61,868 nucleotides of DNA from Roseibium album (GTDB lineage Bacteria; Pseudomonadota; Alphaproteobacteria; Rhizobiales; Stappiaceae), in assembly GCF_001404515.1 (NCBI RefSeq), contig NZ_CXWE01000017.1:1-61868 (forward strand), in the 5' to 3' direction. Below, in pieces: positions 1 to 8,079 of this stretch. The position numbers and the translations under genes are program-made. Each line of letters opens with the position of its first letter. Positions within the stretch are counted from its first letter, which is position 1. A model generated the notes under the pieces. The model saw nothing but the letters and a program-made list of their open reading frames with translations. It had not been told where the DNA came from and searched no databases.

Positions 1-16
1 AATCCTCCTCTATCCG

Positions 17-238
17 TTAAGCCGAATTTGTCTCATTGGCGCTGAACCCGGACACCCGAACAAACGAGCCGTCCTTCAACGAAACCGTCTGGCCATCGGC
101 CAGCAGCTGATCGAATTCCAGTTCATTCGCGAGCCAGTCCTGTTCCACGTCGCCGAGCAGGTATTTTCGGGATTTCGGACTGACGAGACTTGCAGCGCCC
201 ACCGCGGCAACGCCTGTCAAAAAGGTGCCAAGCAGCAT
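17..238 (-). CDS. Small membrane protein in conjugation operon
   Basis: A 73-residue protein with one hydrophobic N-terminal segment (about residues 2-20) followed by a short acidic, soluble tail. Its start overlaps the stop of the VirB3/TrbD-like gene by one base, so it is translationally coupled to the mating-pair-formation operon. I do not recognise the family. Directly downstream, bases 1-15 read on the minus strand as a strong ribosome binding site (GGATAGAGGAGGATT), so another gene, expected to be the VirB4/TrbE ATPase, begins just beyond the left edge. It could be a small T4SS accessory subunit; the function is not established. Confidence 0.6.
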   Translation of the reverse strand: MLLGTFLTGVAAVGAASLVSPKSRKYLLGDVEQDWLANELEFDQLLADGQTVSLKDGSFVRVSGFSANETNSA

Positions 239-579
239 TATTGTGCGACCTTCTTTTTTGTGATTTTGAGCGGGTAGCCAGCGACCAGTCGGCGAAACTT
301 CTTTGCCTGAAAGAACGTTGCCGGATGCAGCAGTAGAGATTCACAGTGCGGCTCACGCCTGCGCAGAAGAATGATCCAGCCAATGGCGGGTGGCGTTGTC
401 AGAACGGCAAGCGCAAAGCCCACAGCATTCCCGGCCAGGATCCCACCAGTGGTCGCAAGCAGGAGTTCGCCGATCATCACCAGGGCAGCGTGGAGCGGTG
501 GCATGCCAAGGATTTTTAACGGCTCTTGAATGTGGAGAGCGATGGGACTTTGCGCTTTCATGGCTTGCCGCCTCCTCAA
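238..579 (-). CDS. VirB3/TrbD-like type IV secretion protein
   Basis: A 113-residue protein with two close hydrophobic stretches (about residues 28-66) and a basic, soluble C-terminus, the usual build of VirB3/TrbD. This inner-membrane subunit works with the VirB4 ATPase in pilus assembly and DNA transfer. It lies directly after a VirB2/TrbC-like pilin gene with a 4-base ATGA overlap, the conserved VirB2-VirB3 order. An internal ATG at residue 7 is an alternative start. The assignment rests on size, topology and position; the primary sequence of this family is poorly conserved. Confidence 0.75.
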   Translation of the reverse strand: MRRRQAMKAQSPIALHIQEPLKILGMPPLHAALVMIGELLLATTGGILAGNAVGFALAVLTTPPAIGWIILLRRREPHCESLLLHPATFFQAKKFRRLVAGYPLKITKKKVAQ

Positions 580-920
580 GCTGTCGAAAGGAGGGCGCGA
601 AGCGCGGTCGGCCCGAAGATCACCAGAGCCCCGGCGCCAACCAGCTGAGCCAGCCGCATGATGTCGATGCGACCCGTGACCATGGCCCAGATGCCATAGA
701 TGATGACGCCGACGCCGATCACCGGCGCGGCAACGCTGACCAGACCACTTTCCAGGGATTCCAACATGCTTGTCGCTGGTGCGGACCAGTCCTGCGCCAT
801 CGCGCGCGCTGGAAACAGCATCGACGCGGCGAGAAACGTTTTGATAGCAGTCTTGCTAAAATCAACTTTAGCGGGAGGCGTCAGGCGGAGTCCGAGTCTC
901 TTGGTCGTAGGCATTTTCAA
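576..920 (-). CDS. VirB2/TrbC-like conjugative pilin
   Basis: A 114-residue prepilin. It has a long basic N-terminus, a signal peptide ending near AMA-QD (about residue 43), and then two hydrophobic helices (about residues 62-80 and 88-106) separated by a short polar loop, the hallmark of VirB2/TrbC major pilins. The gene sits 8 bases after the TraM-like gene and overlaps the VirB3/TrbD-like gene. It should encode the subunit of the mating pilus. Confident as a family-level call; which incompatibility or MPF type it belongs to is not resolved. Confidence 0.85.
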   Translation of the reverse strand: MKMPTTKRLGLRLTPPAKVDFSKTAIKTFLAASMLFPARAMAQDWSAPATSMLESLESGLVSVAAPVIGVGVIIYGIWAMVTGRIDIMRLAQLVGAGALVIFGPTALRALLSTA

Positions 921-928
921 AAAACCTT

Positions 929-1390
929 TTATTTCAGGATGAGATAGAAGGCCGCGACGGCCATCCAGTTGGTGAAGGCAAGGGCGCTGAAACCGTAGAA
1001 GGCTTTGCGGATCGTCCGGGTGATTTTGTCGGACTCAACGGCATGCTGTGCGACCGCCGAGACGACTGTCTGGATATTGTCGTTGCCGAGGTTCTGCGCG
1101 AATTTCTGAATGGTGTTCGCGACATCGTCGACCTTGTGGTCGATCGCCTCGTTGACCCCAGAAACGTCATTCTGGAACTGATCGGAAACCCGTTTCCGCT
1201 CGACTTCAAGAAGGCCCTGGAGACGATCTCCGAAGGCATTCAGGATTGAGACGACGGCCAGAACCGGATCATCCTTCTGATAGGAAATCCCGGTTTCCCG
1301 GTGGGCAATCTCGATAGCCTCTTCAAGCGACATCTGTGTCCATTGTTCGGAAGCGGTGGGCTCGATGTGTTGGACAGCGGCGGCACTCAT
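929..1390 (-). CDS. traM: TraM-like conjugation protein
   Basis: A 153-residue protein. Residues about 20-125 are soluble, charged and helical, with heptad-like stretches, and one hydrophobic helix closes the C-terminus (about residues 134-152). That topology, the length (RP4 TraM is similar in size) and its place after TraL and TraK match the traK-traL-traM leader operon of IncP-type plasmids. RP4 TraM supports transfer by an unclear mechanism. The start overlaps the traL stop by 4 bases. The symbol is by position and topology; sequence identity to RP4 could not be tested. Confidence 0.65.
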   Translation of the reverse strand: MSAAAVQHIEPTASEQWTQMSLEEAIEIAHRETGISYQKDDPVLAVVSILNAFGDRLQGLLEVERKRVSDQFQNDVSGVNEAIDHKVDDVANTIQKFAQNLGNDNIQTVVSAVAQHAVESDKITRTIRKAFYGFSALAFTNWMAVAAFYLILK

Positions 1391-2145
1391 TCAGCTGCTT
1401 CCGCAGAATGTCCGTCAAGGAATGCGGCACCGTCCAGGCGTTCAATCGCCTTGGACCAATAGATTTTCAGGCGCTGGCGGGCCATGACGTTGAAGTCGTT
1501 CGACCGGATGGCTTCATCGAAGGTCAGTTTGGCTCCCATCATCGCCCGGATGTCTTCGCCGAACGTGCCGGCCTGGACCTTCGGATGGCACATGACCGCC
1601 GCAATACGGTCCTTGTTGTCCTGGTAGATCTTACTGTCTTCAAAGCCCCGCCCTTCGCTTGCAACAGGGCCGAAGAATTCGTTCAACCAGACAACCACCG
1701 GTACGGCCGGGAAATGACTGAGAATTGCAAGCAGGCTGTTGAATGTGTCGTCGAGTGCAGCTCCGCCACAGACCGGACAATGAATGAAAACCCGGACATC
1801 GAAGCTCTGCAGGAGATCGAAGGCGTTGTTTTCAGCGAGATACGAACAGGTCGCAATGAACGAGGAAGTACCGGTGTCGATAACAGTGTGGGTCTTTTCC
1901 TGGCTCTCGAAAATCCGCGTCATGACATGGTCGAAAAGACGTGGATTGATATCGTCACCGCCCATGATTTGGATCGGTAGCGCATTCAAAGCCCTGATTG
2001 CAGAAAGCGTTGGTGTGGTTGGGTCCAGATCGATTGCCTGCACAGTGTGATCAGTGTAGCGGAGATATTGGACGAGCATGGAGGATGTTAGGCTTTTGCC
2101 GGCACCGCCTTTGCCCTGCATGACAATGTGGACAGTTTTCACCAT
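1387..2145 (-). CDS. traL: TraL-like ParA/MinD-type ATPase of conjugation
   Basis: A 252-residue P-loop ATPase. The deviant Walker A motif is at the N-terminus (QGKGGAGKS, about residues 10-18), followed by a DLDPTTPT stretch and a VVVWLNEFFGP motif in the middle. From memory this matches the length and motif order of RP4 TraL (VLQGKGGVGKS, IDTDP, VVWLNPYWGP) closely. It is a cytosolic accessory factor of plasmid transfer rather than a partition ParA, because no ParB gene is adjacent and the neighbours are traK- and traM-like. It overlaps traK by 7 bases and traM by 4, so it lies in one polycistronic unit. Confidence 0.82.
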   Translation of the reverse strand: MVKTVHIVMQGKGGAGKSLTSSMLVQYLRYTDHTVQAIDLDPTTPTLSAIRALNALPIQIMGGDDINPRLFDHVMTRIFESQEKTHTVIDTGTSSFIATCSYLAENNAFDLLQSFDVRVFIHCPVCGGAALDDTFNSLLAILSHFPAVPVVVWLNEFFGPVASEGRGFEDSKIYQDNKDRIAAVMCHPKVQAGTFGEDIRAMMGAKLTFDEAIRSNDFNVMARQRLKIYWSKAIERLDGAAFLDGHSAEAAE

Positions 2146-2492
2146 TGATCCCTCACTCCGTCGGAGCCGGTTGGAACTGTGAATTTGTTGATCTCAGGAA
2201 GGGGCTTTCGGCCTTTGGGTTGTGTGTCCGAAGTTTCCTGATTTCCTACGGGCTTCTCCACGACCGTGTTCGTTGAAGCCTTTTTGGCCTTGTTCGCCTG
2301 CACCTTCTTCCAGGACTTGGCGAATGCGTCATATTTAACGGTGATCAGTCCCTCCGCCTTCAACCGGCTGAAAGCGGATCGGAGCGATGGGGATTGTTCG
2401 ACGACGGTCTTGATCTGGGCATAGTTGGTGACAAGCTCCATCGGAGCCTGCCCCCATGGTGCCCGTCCCACACCAGAAGATGTAGACGTCAT
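2139..2492 (-). CDS. traK: TraK-like oriT-binding protein
   Basis: A 117-residue basic protein. Residues about 20-70 form a compact helical region containing an LRSAFSRLKAEGLITVKYDAF segment of winged-helix character, and the tail is rich in Lys, Pro and Thr. It is the first gene of the traK-traL-traM-virB2-virB3 series. In RP4, TraK binds and bends the transfer origin just upstream of its own gene, so the non-coding DNA to the right (from 2493) is where an oriT would be expected. Other DNA-binding proteins of this size are possible. Confidence 0.6.
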   Translation of the reverse strand: MTSTSSGVGRAPWGQAPMELVTNYAQIKTVVEQSPSLRSAFSRLKAEGLITVKYDAFAKSWKKVQANKAKKASTNTVVEKPVGNQETSDTQPKGRKPLPEINKFTVPTGSDGVRDQW

Positions 2493-2694
2493 GGGTCGTT
2501 AACGTTCTCAAAGAAGAACGCCCTCAATGTTGTTGATGATTGTTGAAAGTTGGTCGTGTTGGCCGCATTTTCGGCGCGATTCAGCTAAAAACGCATCAGC
2601 CTGCCGAAAGCTGATACGGCCAATACAGACACAAATTGGAGTTTGTAGGGGTCTCCTTATGCGGACATCAAAGGACGAGTTTGGTGTTCGCTAG

Positions 2695-2734
2695 GCTCGG
2701 ACGGTCCTGACTTCCACATAAGGGCCGTCCGAGC
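2695..2734. repeat. 13-bp inverted repeat, candidate oriT hairpin
   Basis: GCTCGGACGGTCC at 2695-2707 pairs with GGGCCGTCCGAGC at 2722-2734 with one mismatch around a 14-base loop. This is the longest stem in the region and sits about 200 bases upstream of the traK-like start. It could be a relaxase recognition arm, a TraK site or the 5' stem of a small RNA. No known nic consensus was recognised. Confidence 0.5.
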
Positions 2735-2811
2735 TGCTAACAGGACCTGTTTTACGATCCGAAGACTTGGTTGTACATCTTTTATTCTGTCTATCTAGGC
2801 GGGTTTTCCAC

Positions 2812-2865
2812 AAGCATAAATTGATGCTTAAAGCCGGGTTAAACCTCCCGCGACGGAGGTTTTTG
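2812..2865 (+). terminator. Hairpin pair with T-run, plus strand
   Basis: AAGCAT (2812-2817) and ATGCTT (2824-2829) form a small hairpin. AAACCTCC (2841-2848) and GGAGGTTT (2855-2862) then form a second hairpin whose 3' arm runs directly into TTT. The second is a typical intrinsic terminator for the plus strand. No protein gene precedes it on that strand, so it may end a small RNA starting near the 2695 hairpin. Confidence 0.55.
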
Positions 2866-3452
2866 CGTTGAGCCAGAGGCGAATAAGTCTGCAAAATGAA
2901 TGTGTTCTACGAGTTTTCCATCCAGAAAGTGCCTCACTTTCTCTATCTTGCCGTCTTACCTATTTCCCAAAAAGTACGTGAAATTCCTCAGTTATTCTCA
3001 AGTATATCCAAAGTTATCGCCGAATATCAAATCTCATCCGCTTTTGTACAAGGTTGTGACCATACATCCAAACAAGCCATTGAATTGTATTTGTTTTGAT
3101 AAGAAGTTTTGGCAGATCCCCGAATTTTTCCAGAATTCAGTGCGATCAACGAGGATGGCTTAAGACAGCGCCAAAAAGTAGAAGATAATCATACTATTCA
3201 AAATTGGTCCGAATTTATCAAAATTCATCTGCGTAGTCTGTTTTTTGAGCGACGGTGAAAAAGAGGGTTTTAGGAGTGTTCGCGAGCTATTTTACTGGCG
3301 CTGACCTGCCCCTTTGGTCCAAGCTTTGGAATGGCTGAAAAGGGGCCGCTAACGGACAGTCGGCTTACGGCAGTTGGATCAGCGTTGCGGACGATCAAAT
3401 CGACTGACTTCATCGTCCTTCTCACAGATTAGTTTTACCGATTTCCGAAACC

Positions 3453-4709
3453 TCAAGACACTAAAATCGCCCTGAAATCATTTACATTTGTAAGGGTCGG
3501 TCCGGTTCGGACGAGGGTGTCGAGCCTGTCGAAAAAACTGTAGCTGTCGTTCGAATCCAGAAAACTGCGTGCGTCATGTCCCAAGGCATCTGCTCGTGCA
3601 AGTGTATCAGGCCCGATGATTGCTCCCGCTGCTTCTTCGGTGCCGTCGATGCCGTCGGTATCGGCTGCAAGGGCATGAATGCTCTTGTCACCCTTCAACG
3701 CCAAGGCAAGTGACAGCAGATATTCGGTGTTTCGCCCACCTCTGCCAGGAGTGCTCTTTCCGATGGTCACGGTCGTTTCCCCTCCGGACAGGAGCACAGC
3801 GGGTTTTTTGACCGGCGTTCCATGCCTGGCGCAGGACAGAGCGATGCCGCCCATGACGGTTCCGGCATGCCTTGCCTCTCCCTCGATCGCATCTCCGAGC
3901 AGCAATGGTGTCACTCCGGCCGCGAGGGCCACTTCCGCGGCAGCACTCAGCGACATTCTCGGGGTCGCTATCAGGCGAAAGTCCGGTTCGGTCCCGGTTT
4001 GAGGCTCCGATGGCTCCAGAAGAATTTGACGTGCCGCCTGTGGCAATTCTGGTCCAAGCCACTCGACAAGATGTGACAGATCCTCGTGGGCGGTCGGATC
4101 AGGCAGGGTTGGCCCGGAGGCAATCGCTGCAGGATCATCTCCCGGAATATCCGAAATTGCCAATGTCACCACACGGGCTGGCTTGGCCGCTCTTGCCAGT
4201 CCGCCGCCTTTCAGTAGCGAGAGCCGCCTGCGGATCCGGTTCATGTCTTCAATTGCCAGTCCGGATTGCAGGAGCAGGCGGTGGACCAGGATCTTGTTTT
4301 CAAGCGTCAGCGGTGGTTTGGGAAGCGGCATCAGCGCCGATCCACCTCCGGACAATAACGCCAGAACGAGATCATCGGGCCCAGCCTCGCATGCGGTCTT
4401 GAGGATCTCGCGCGCGGCGGCCGCACCGGCGTCGTCAGGCACGGGATGCGATGCCTCCAGGACCTTCACGCGTTCGGTCGGTACGGAGTGGCCGTAGCGC
4501 GTCACGACGACACCGGAAATGTCGACGTCCGGCCAGGCAAGTTCCACGGCTCGCGCCATCGACGCTGCAGACTTTCCGGCCCCGACGACAACACACTTTC
4601 CTTCCGGTTTCTCTGGCAGTTTCTTTGCCAGAACTCTTGCCGGGTCTGCCGCTGTGATAGCCGCCTCAAGCAATTGGCGCAAAAATGCGTGCGCTTCCGG
4701 ACTGTTCAT
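3453..4709 (-). CDS. ttuD: Glycerate 2-kinase (MOFRL family, TtuD/GckA type)
   Basis: A 418-residue protein of the DUF4147/MOFRL family. It phosphorylates D-glycerate at C2 with ATP to give 2-phosphoglycerate in the cytosol; older entries call it hydroxypyruvate reductase. Visible marks are the N-terminal VVGAGKSAASMA nucleotide-type loop, LALLSGGGSALM around residue 118, a SDIPGDDPAAIASGPT motif, and the C-terminal MOFRL part with LLSGGETTVT and GRGGRNTEYLLSLA. The gene follows the TtuC-type dehydrogenase by 5 bases, so the pair forms an operon turning tartrate-like acids into glycolytic 2-phosphoglycerate. It may also serve glycolate-derived glycerate from the neighbouring apiose cluster (inference). 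Confidence 0.92.
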   Translation of the reverse strand: MNSPEAHAFLRQLLEAAITAADPARVLAKKLPEKPEGKCVVVGAGKSAASMARAVELAWPDVDISGVVVTRYGHSVPTERVKVLEASHPVPDDAGAAAAREILKTACEAGPDDLVLALLSGGGSALMPLPKPPLTLENKILVHRLLLQSGLAIEDMNRIRRRLSLLKGGGLARAAKPARVVTLAISDIPGDDPAAIASGPTLPDPTAHEDLSHLVEWLGPELPQAARQILLEPSEPQTGTEPDFRLIATPRMSLSAAAEVALAAGVTPLLLGDAIEGEARHAGTVMGGIALSCARHGTPVKKPAVLLSGGETTVTIGKSTPGRGGRNTEYLLSLALALKGDKSIHALAADTDGIDGTEEAAGAIIGPDTLARADALGHDARSFLDSNDSYSFFDRLDTLVRTGPTLTNVNDFRAILVS

Positions 4710-4714
4710 GGTGA

Positions 4715-5788
4715 TCAGGCGTTCTCGATGCGGATGGCTTCACACACCGCGTCCGTCACGTCCTGGGTTGAGGCCTTTCCGCCGACATCCGGCGTCAAGA
4801 CCCCGTCGGCACACACTTTCTCGACGGCGCGCATCAGGCGGCTCGCCGCGTCCGGTTCGCCAAGGTGGTCCAGCATCTGGGAGGCCGTCCAAAACGTTGC
4901 AACCGGATTGGCGATCCCCTTGCCGGTTATGTCGAAAGCGGATCCGTGGATCGGCTCAAACATGGAGGGGAAACGGCGTTCCGGATCGATATTGCCGGTT
5001 GGGGCAACGCCGAGGCTGCCCGCCAGGGCGCCAGCGAGGTCCGAAAGAATGTCGGCATGGAGGTTGGTCGCAACGATCGTGTCGAGGCTTCTGGGTTTTT
5101 TCACCATGCGTACGGTCATCGCATCGACGAGCATCTTGTCCCAAGTCACATCAGGAAACTCCCTTGAGACTTCGGCTGCTATCTCGTCCCACATGACCAT
5201 GCCGTGGCGCTGCGCATTGGATTTGGTCACGACTGTTAGGTGCTTACGCGGACGAGACTGGGCAAGCCGGAAGGCGTACCGCATGATCCGGGTCACTCCG
5301 ACCCGGGTGAATATGGCGACTTCCGTTCCGACTTCCTCGGGGAGCCCCTTGTGAGCCCGGCCACCGTGGCCGGAATATTCCCCTTCCGAATTCTCGCGAA
5401 CGATCACCCAGTCCAGATCGCCGGGACCAACGCCTTCCAATGGAGAGGAAATGCCTGGAAGGATCTTTGTCGGCCTCACGTTCGCGTATTGATCGAACCC
5501 CTGGCAGATCGGCAATCTCAGGCCCCACAAGGTAACATGATCCGGCACGTCCGGTGCGCCGACCGCACCGAAAAAGATCGCATCGAAACCCTTCAGCTGC
5601 TGTGTGCCGTCGTCCGGCATCAGCGCCCCGGTTTTCTTGTAGCGATCCGAGCCCCAGTCAAAATGGGTCACATCCAGCGCGAAACCGCCATCGCGACGTG
5701 CCAGCACATCCAAAGCCTGCAACCCCGCATCAATGACCTCCGGCCCAATACCGTCCGCTGGGATGGCTGCGATCTTGTAGTGTTTCAT
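4715..5788 (-). CDS. ttuC: Tartrate dehydrogenase/decarboxylase (TtuC type)
   Basis: A 357-residue member of the isocitrate/isopropylmalate dehydrogenase family. The N-terminus reads IAAIPADGIGPEV, the middle has the NSEGEYSGHGG active-site loop, and the metal-binding stretch NLHADILSDLAGALAGSLG lies near residue 245. An EPIHGSAFDI motif follows, close to that of TtuC and D-malate dehydrogenases. These enzymes oxidise L-tartrate, oxidatively decarboxylate meso-tartrate to D-glycerate, and act on D-malate, using NAD and a divalent metal. The adjacent glycerate kinase favours a tartrate role. The gene is divergent from a LysR regulator. Substrate choice among tartrate and D-malate cannot be read from sequence. 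Confidence 0.88.
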   Translation of the reverse strand: MKHYKIAAIPADGIGPEVIDAGLQALDVLARRDGGFALDVTHFDWGSDRYKKTGALMPDDGTQQLKGFDAIFFGAVGAPDVPDHVTLWGLRLPICQGFDQYANVRPTKILPGISSPLEGVGPGDLDWVIVRENSEGEYSGHGGRAHKGLPEEVGTEVAIFTRVGVTRIMRYAFRLAQSRPRKHLTVVTKSNAQRHGMVMWDEIAAEVSREFPDVTWDKMLVDAMTVRMVKKPRSLDTIVATNLHADILSDLAGALAGSLGVAPTGNIDPERRFPSMFEPIHGSAFDITGKGIANPVATFWTASQMLDHLGEPDAASRLMRAVEKVCADGVLTPDVGGKASTQDVTDAVCEAIRIENA

Positions 5789-5935
5789 GGTTTCTTTCTG
5801 ATCCTCGGAGGATGTTCGGAACCGGTTGGGTTGCCGGATTTGCTGGAGCGCCGCCCGGATAACCTACTGGACGGACGCATTTAAAATTCGACCCGACGTT
5901 AGGAGGTATTTGCTGGACGGCTCAACGCGCACAAG

Positions 5936-5958
5936 ATTATATACAAAGTCGCAATAAT
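5936..5958. promoter_or_regulatory. Candidate LysR-type box
   Basis: ATTAT (5936-5940) and ATAAT (5954-5958) form an imperfect T-N11-A type dyad 20 bases before the LysR gene start, in the 190-base region between the divergent ttuC and LysR genes. This is the usual place for autoregulation plus activation of the divergent gene. The call is by pattern and position only. Confidence 0.45.
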
Positions 5959-5977
5959 TGGGGTTCATGAGTCCGCA

Positions 5978-6892
5978 GTGAATATCTATCAGCTCAGATG
6001 TTTTCTCAGCGTCGCGGATACATTGCATTTTGGCCGGGCCGCCCAGTCGATGGACATGCTGCCTGCGTCCCTGGGACGGCAGATCAAGATCCTTGAGAAC
6101 CAGCTCGATACCAAACTCTTTTTCAGAACAACCCGCAATGTCTCGCTGACGGCGGCAGGGAGCGCTATCCTGGAAGATGCCAGGTCACTGGTCGCGCAGG
6201 CGGATCAGCTGGAAGAAAAGATCAGAGCCATCCGGAAAAATGAAAAGCCCCTACTCCGGGTCGGGGCGATCGACTCCGCGTCTGCGGGACTGATGCCTCA
6301 GCTCTTACAGTTTTTCCGCGCCGAGCACCCGCACATTGAAGTGCAACTCTTTGAGCAGAAGACCATCCATCTGTTGCCAAAATTGTTGAGCGGAAGTCTT
6401 GATATCGCCTTCTGTCGTCCGCCGGACATTCGCGATCCCCGAATTAATTTCCGGACACTTTTCTACGAAACGGCCGTGGTTGCTTTGCCAGCAGACCATC
6501 CCTTGTCGAAGCAGAGTGAAATCGTCATCGAGGATCTGGCCGATATTCCCCTTATCGTTCCGGACCGCAGGTCCAGGCCGCATTCGCATGACCTCACGAT
6601 CAAATTGTTCATGGACGCCGGATTGACGGCCCGCATCGCCCAGATTGCGGAAGAAAAGCACACGATTGTCAATCTTGTTGCCACGGGCACCGGTCTGGCG
6701 ATTGTTCCTCGCTGGACAGCACGCATCGCCATACCTGGCGTTCGTTTTCTGCCTCTTTCGATCCCACCCGGGGCAACGCGGTCAAAGCTCATTCTGGCCG
6801 CCGCCTGGACCCGGGGAACACGGGATCCGCAGAGAGACGCCTTGCTGGACGTTCTGGACAGGAACCTGCAAGCCATTGAAGACAGTGCCTGA
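5978..6892 (+). CDS. LysR-family regulator of the tartrate module
   Basis: A 304-residue LysR-type transcription factor. The N-terminal winged helix-turn-helix covers residues 1-60 (MNIYQLRCFLSVADTLHFG, then LGRQIKILENQL and RTTRNVSLTAAG). The LysR substrate-binding domain follows from about residue 90. The start codon is GTG; the downstream sequence matches the family N-terminus exactly, so a longer start is unlikely. It is divergent from ttuC and followed by the TAXI-TRAP genes, so it probably controls both in response to the transported acid (inference). Confidence 0.9.
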   Translation: MNIYQLRCFLSVADTLHFGRAAQSMDMLPASLGRQIKILENQLDTKLFFRTTRNVSLTAAGSAILEDARSLVAQADQLEEKIRAIRKNEKPLLRVGAIDSASAGLMPQLLQFFRAEHPHIEVQLFEQKTIHLLPKLLSGSLDIAFCRPPDIRDPRINFRTLFYETAVVALPADHPLSKQSEIVIEDLADIPLIVPDRRSRPHSHDLTIKLFMDAGLTARIAQIAEEKHTIVNLVATGTGLAIVPRWTARIAIPGVRFLPLSIPPGATRSKLILAAAWTRGTRDPQRDALLDVLDRNLQAIEDSA

Positions 6893-7011
6893 TAATAACG
6901 AAAAATAATATAATCTTCAGAGCGTTCTCTGCCGCCCCGTTCTTCTTCATGCTGCATCCAGTGGCATCGCGCAGATCGACAGCAATGCCGGAGGAAAACA
7001 TGGGAGGAAAC

Positions 7012-7989
7012 ATGTCTATCAGGATTTCATCAGTGGCGGCCCTGCTTGCAGGCGCACTTTGCGTTTTGCCTGCCAATGCACAGGACAAGGAAGACTGGCC
7101 AAGCAGTGTCACGATCGGAACCGGCAGCCAGGGTGGCACCTATTTCGGATACGGAAGCGGGTTCGGAGCCATGATCAGCGAGGCATTGGGTATCAATGCC
7201 GGCGCGGAAATCACAGGCGGCCCGGTTCAGAACGTGACGCTTGTCGAAACCGGTGAACATCAGCTGGGCTTTGTTACGCTCGGCCCAGCCGATGAAGCCC
7301 GCAAGGGTGAGAGCCCGCTTATGCCGGGCGTGCCGCATGAAAATGTTCGTGCGCTGTTCCCGATGTATCAGACCCCCCTTCAGGCCGCGGTTCTTGCAAG
7401 TTCGGACATTGAAGGCTTTGCAGACCTGAAGGATGGTGTGCGTGTTGGCGTCGGTCCGGCTGGCGGCACGTCGGCGACTTATTGGACACGCTTCTTCGAA
7501 AATACAGACAGCGGCGTCGTCATCAGCAATGCCGGCGGTGCTGACACGGCGGGACAGCTCAAGGACGGCCTGATCGATGCGTTCGTCTATGCCGCGGGAT
7601 TACCGACCGGAGCCTACGCCCAGTTGGCAGTCGAAAATGACGTGCGGTTCCTGTCGATGGATGACGAAACGCTGGCCAAGATGATGGAAATCGTGCCCGC
7701 GATGCAGCCGTTCCTCATTCCGGCGGACACCTACGAAGATCAGCCGGAAGGCCTGCAGACGGTGTCACTTTGGAACTTCGCGATCGCGCACAAGGACATG
7801 CCGGAAAGCCTGGCCTATGAGATTACCAAGCTGGCAATGGAAAACCATGAGCGCATGGTCCAGAACCACGCGGCCGCCAAGGAAACGCTCCCGGAAAACG
7901 TGGTCAAGAACACGGTCATTCCGTTCCACCCGGGTGCGATCCGCTGGTTCCAGGAAAACGGCTACGACTTTCCCGGTTTCAATCAGTAG
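7012..7989 (+). CDS. TAXI-family TRAP transporter solute receptor
   Basis: A periplasmic binding protein of about 325 residues. The ATG at 7012 is chosen because GGGAGGAAAC precedes it and it is followed directly by a clean signal peptide ending ANA-QD (residue about 23); an ATG at 7000 is possible. The mature protein begins with VTIGTGSQGGTYFGYG, the TAXI signature (glycine-rich GT-GGTY loop), and keeps VGVGPAGGTSATYW in the middle. TAXI receptors deliver substrates to a fused membrane subunit, which is encoded next. Gene context suggests a C4 hydroxy-acid such as tartrate; the substrate is inferred, not seen. Confidence 0.9.
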   Translation: MSIRISSVAALLAGALCVLPANAQDKEDWPSSVTIGTGSQGGTYFGYGSGFGAMISEALGINAGAEITGGPVQNVTLVETGEHQLGFVTLGPADEARKGESPLMPGVPHENVRALFPMYQTPLQAAVLASSDIEGFADLKDGVRVGVGPAGGTSATYWTRFFENTDSGVVISNAGGADTAGQLKDGLIDAFVYAAGLPTGAYAQLAVENDVRFLSMDDETLAKMMEIVPAMQPFLIPADTYEDQPEGLQTVSLWNFAIAHKDMPESLAYEITKLAMENHERMVQNHAAAKETLPENVVKNTVIPFHPGAIRWFQENGYDFPGFNQ

Positions 7990-8079
7990 ATCTTTCCTTA
8001 TTCGCTAGAGTGCACGGGCGGTCGAACCTGCTTCTCCGCCCGTGTTGCGTTTCCAATCCCTCTCCAGAGCAGCCCGAAC

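Larger units (their letters stand above)
2493..3452. other. Non-coding, AT-rich region upstream of traK
   Basis: No convincing gene is seen here. The first 370 bases carry several inverted repeats (listed separately) and one hairpin with a T-run. The part from about 2890 to 3250 is markedly AT-rich with short runs of A and T. By analogy with IncP plasmids, where traK is divergent from the relaxase operon across oriT, this is the place for a transfer origin. However, no relaxase gene follows; a sugar-acid operon does. A perfect short inverted repeat ATCAGC/GCTGAT lies at 2595-2615. Confidence 0.5.

Noticed and set aside
2691..3163. Short frames in the region upstream of traK
   Set aside because: They overlap hairpins and AT-rich DNA and have no ribosome sites or protein-like composition.
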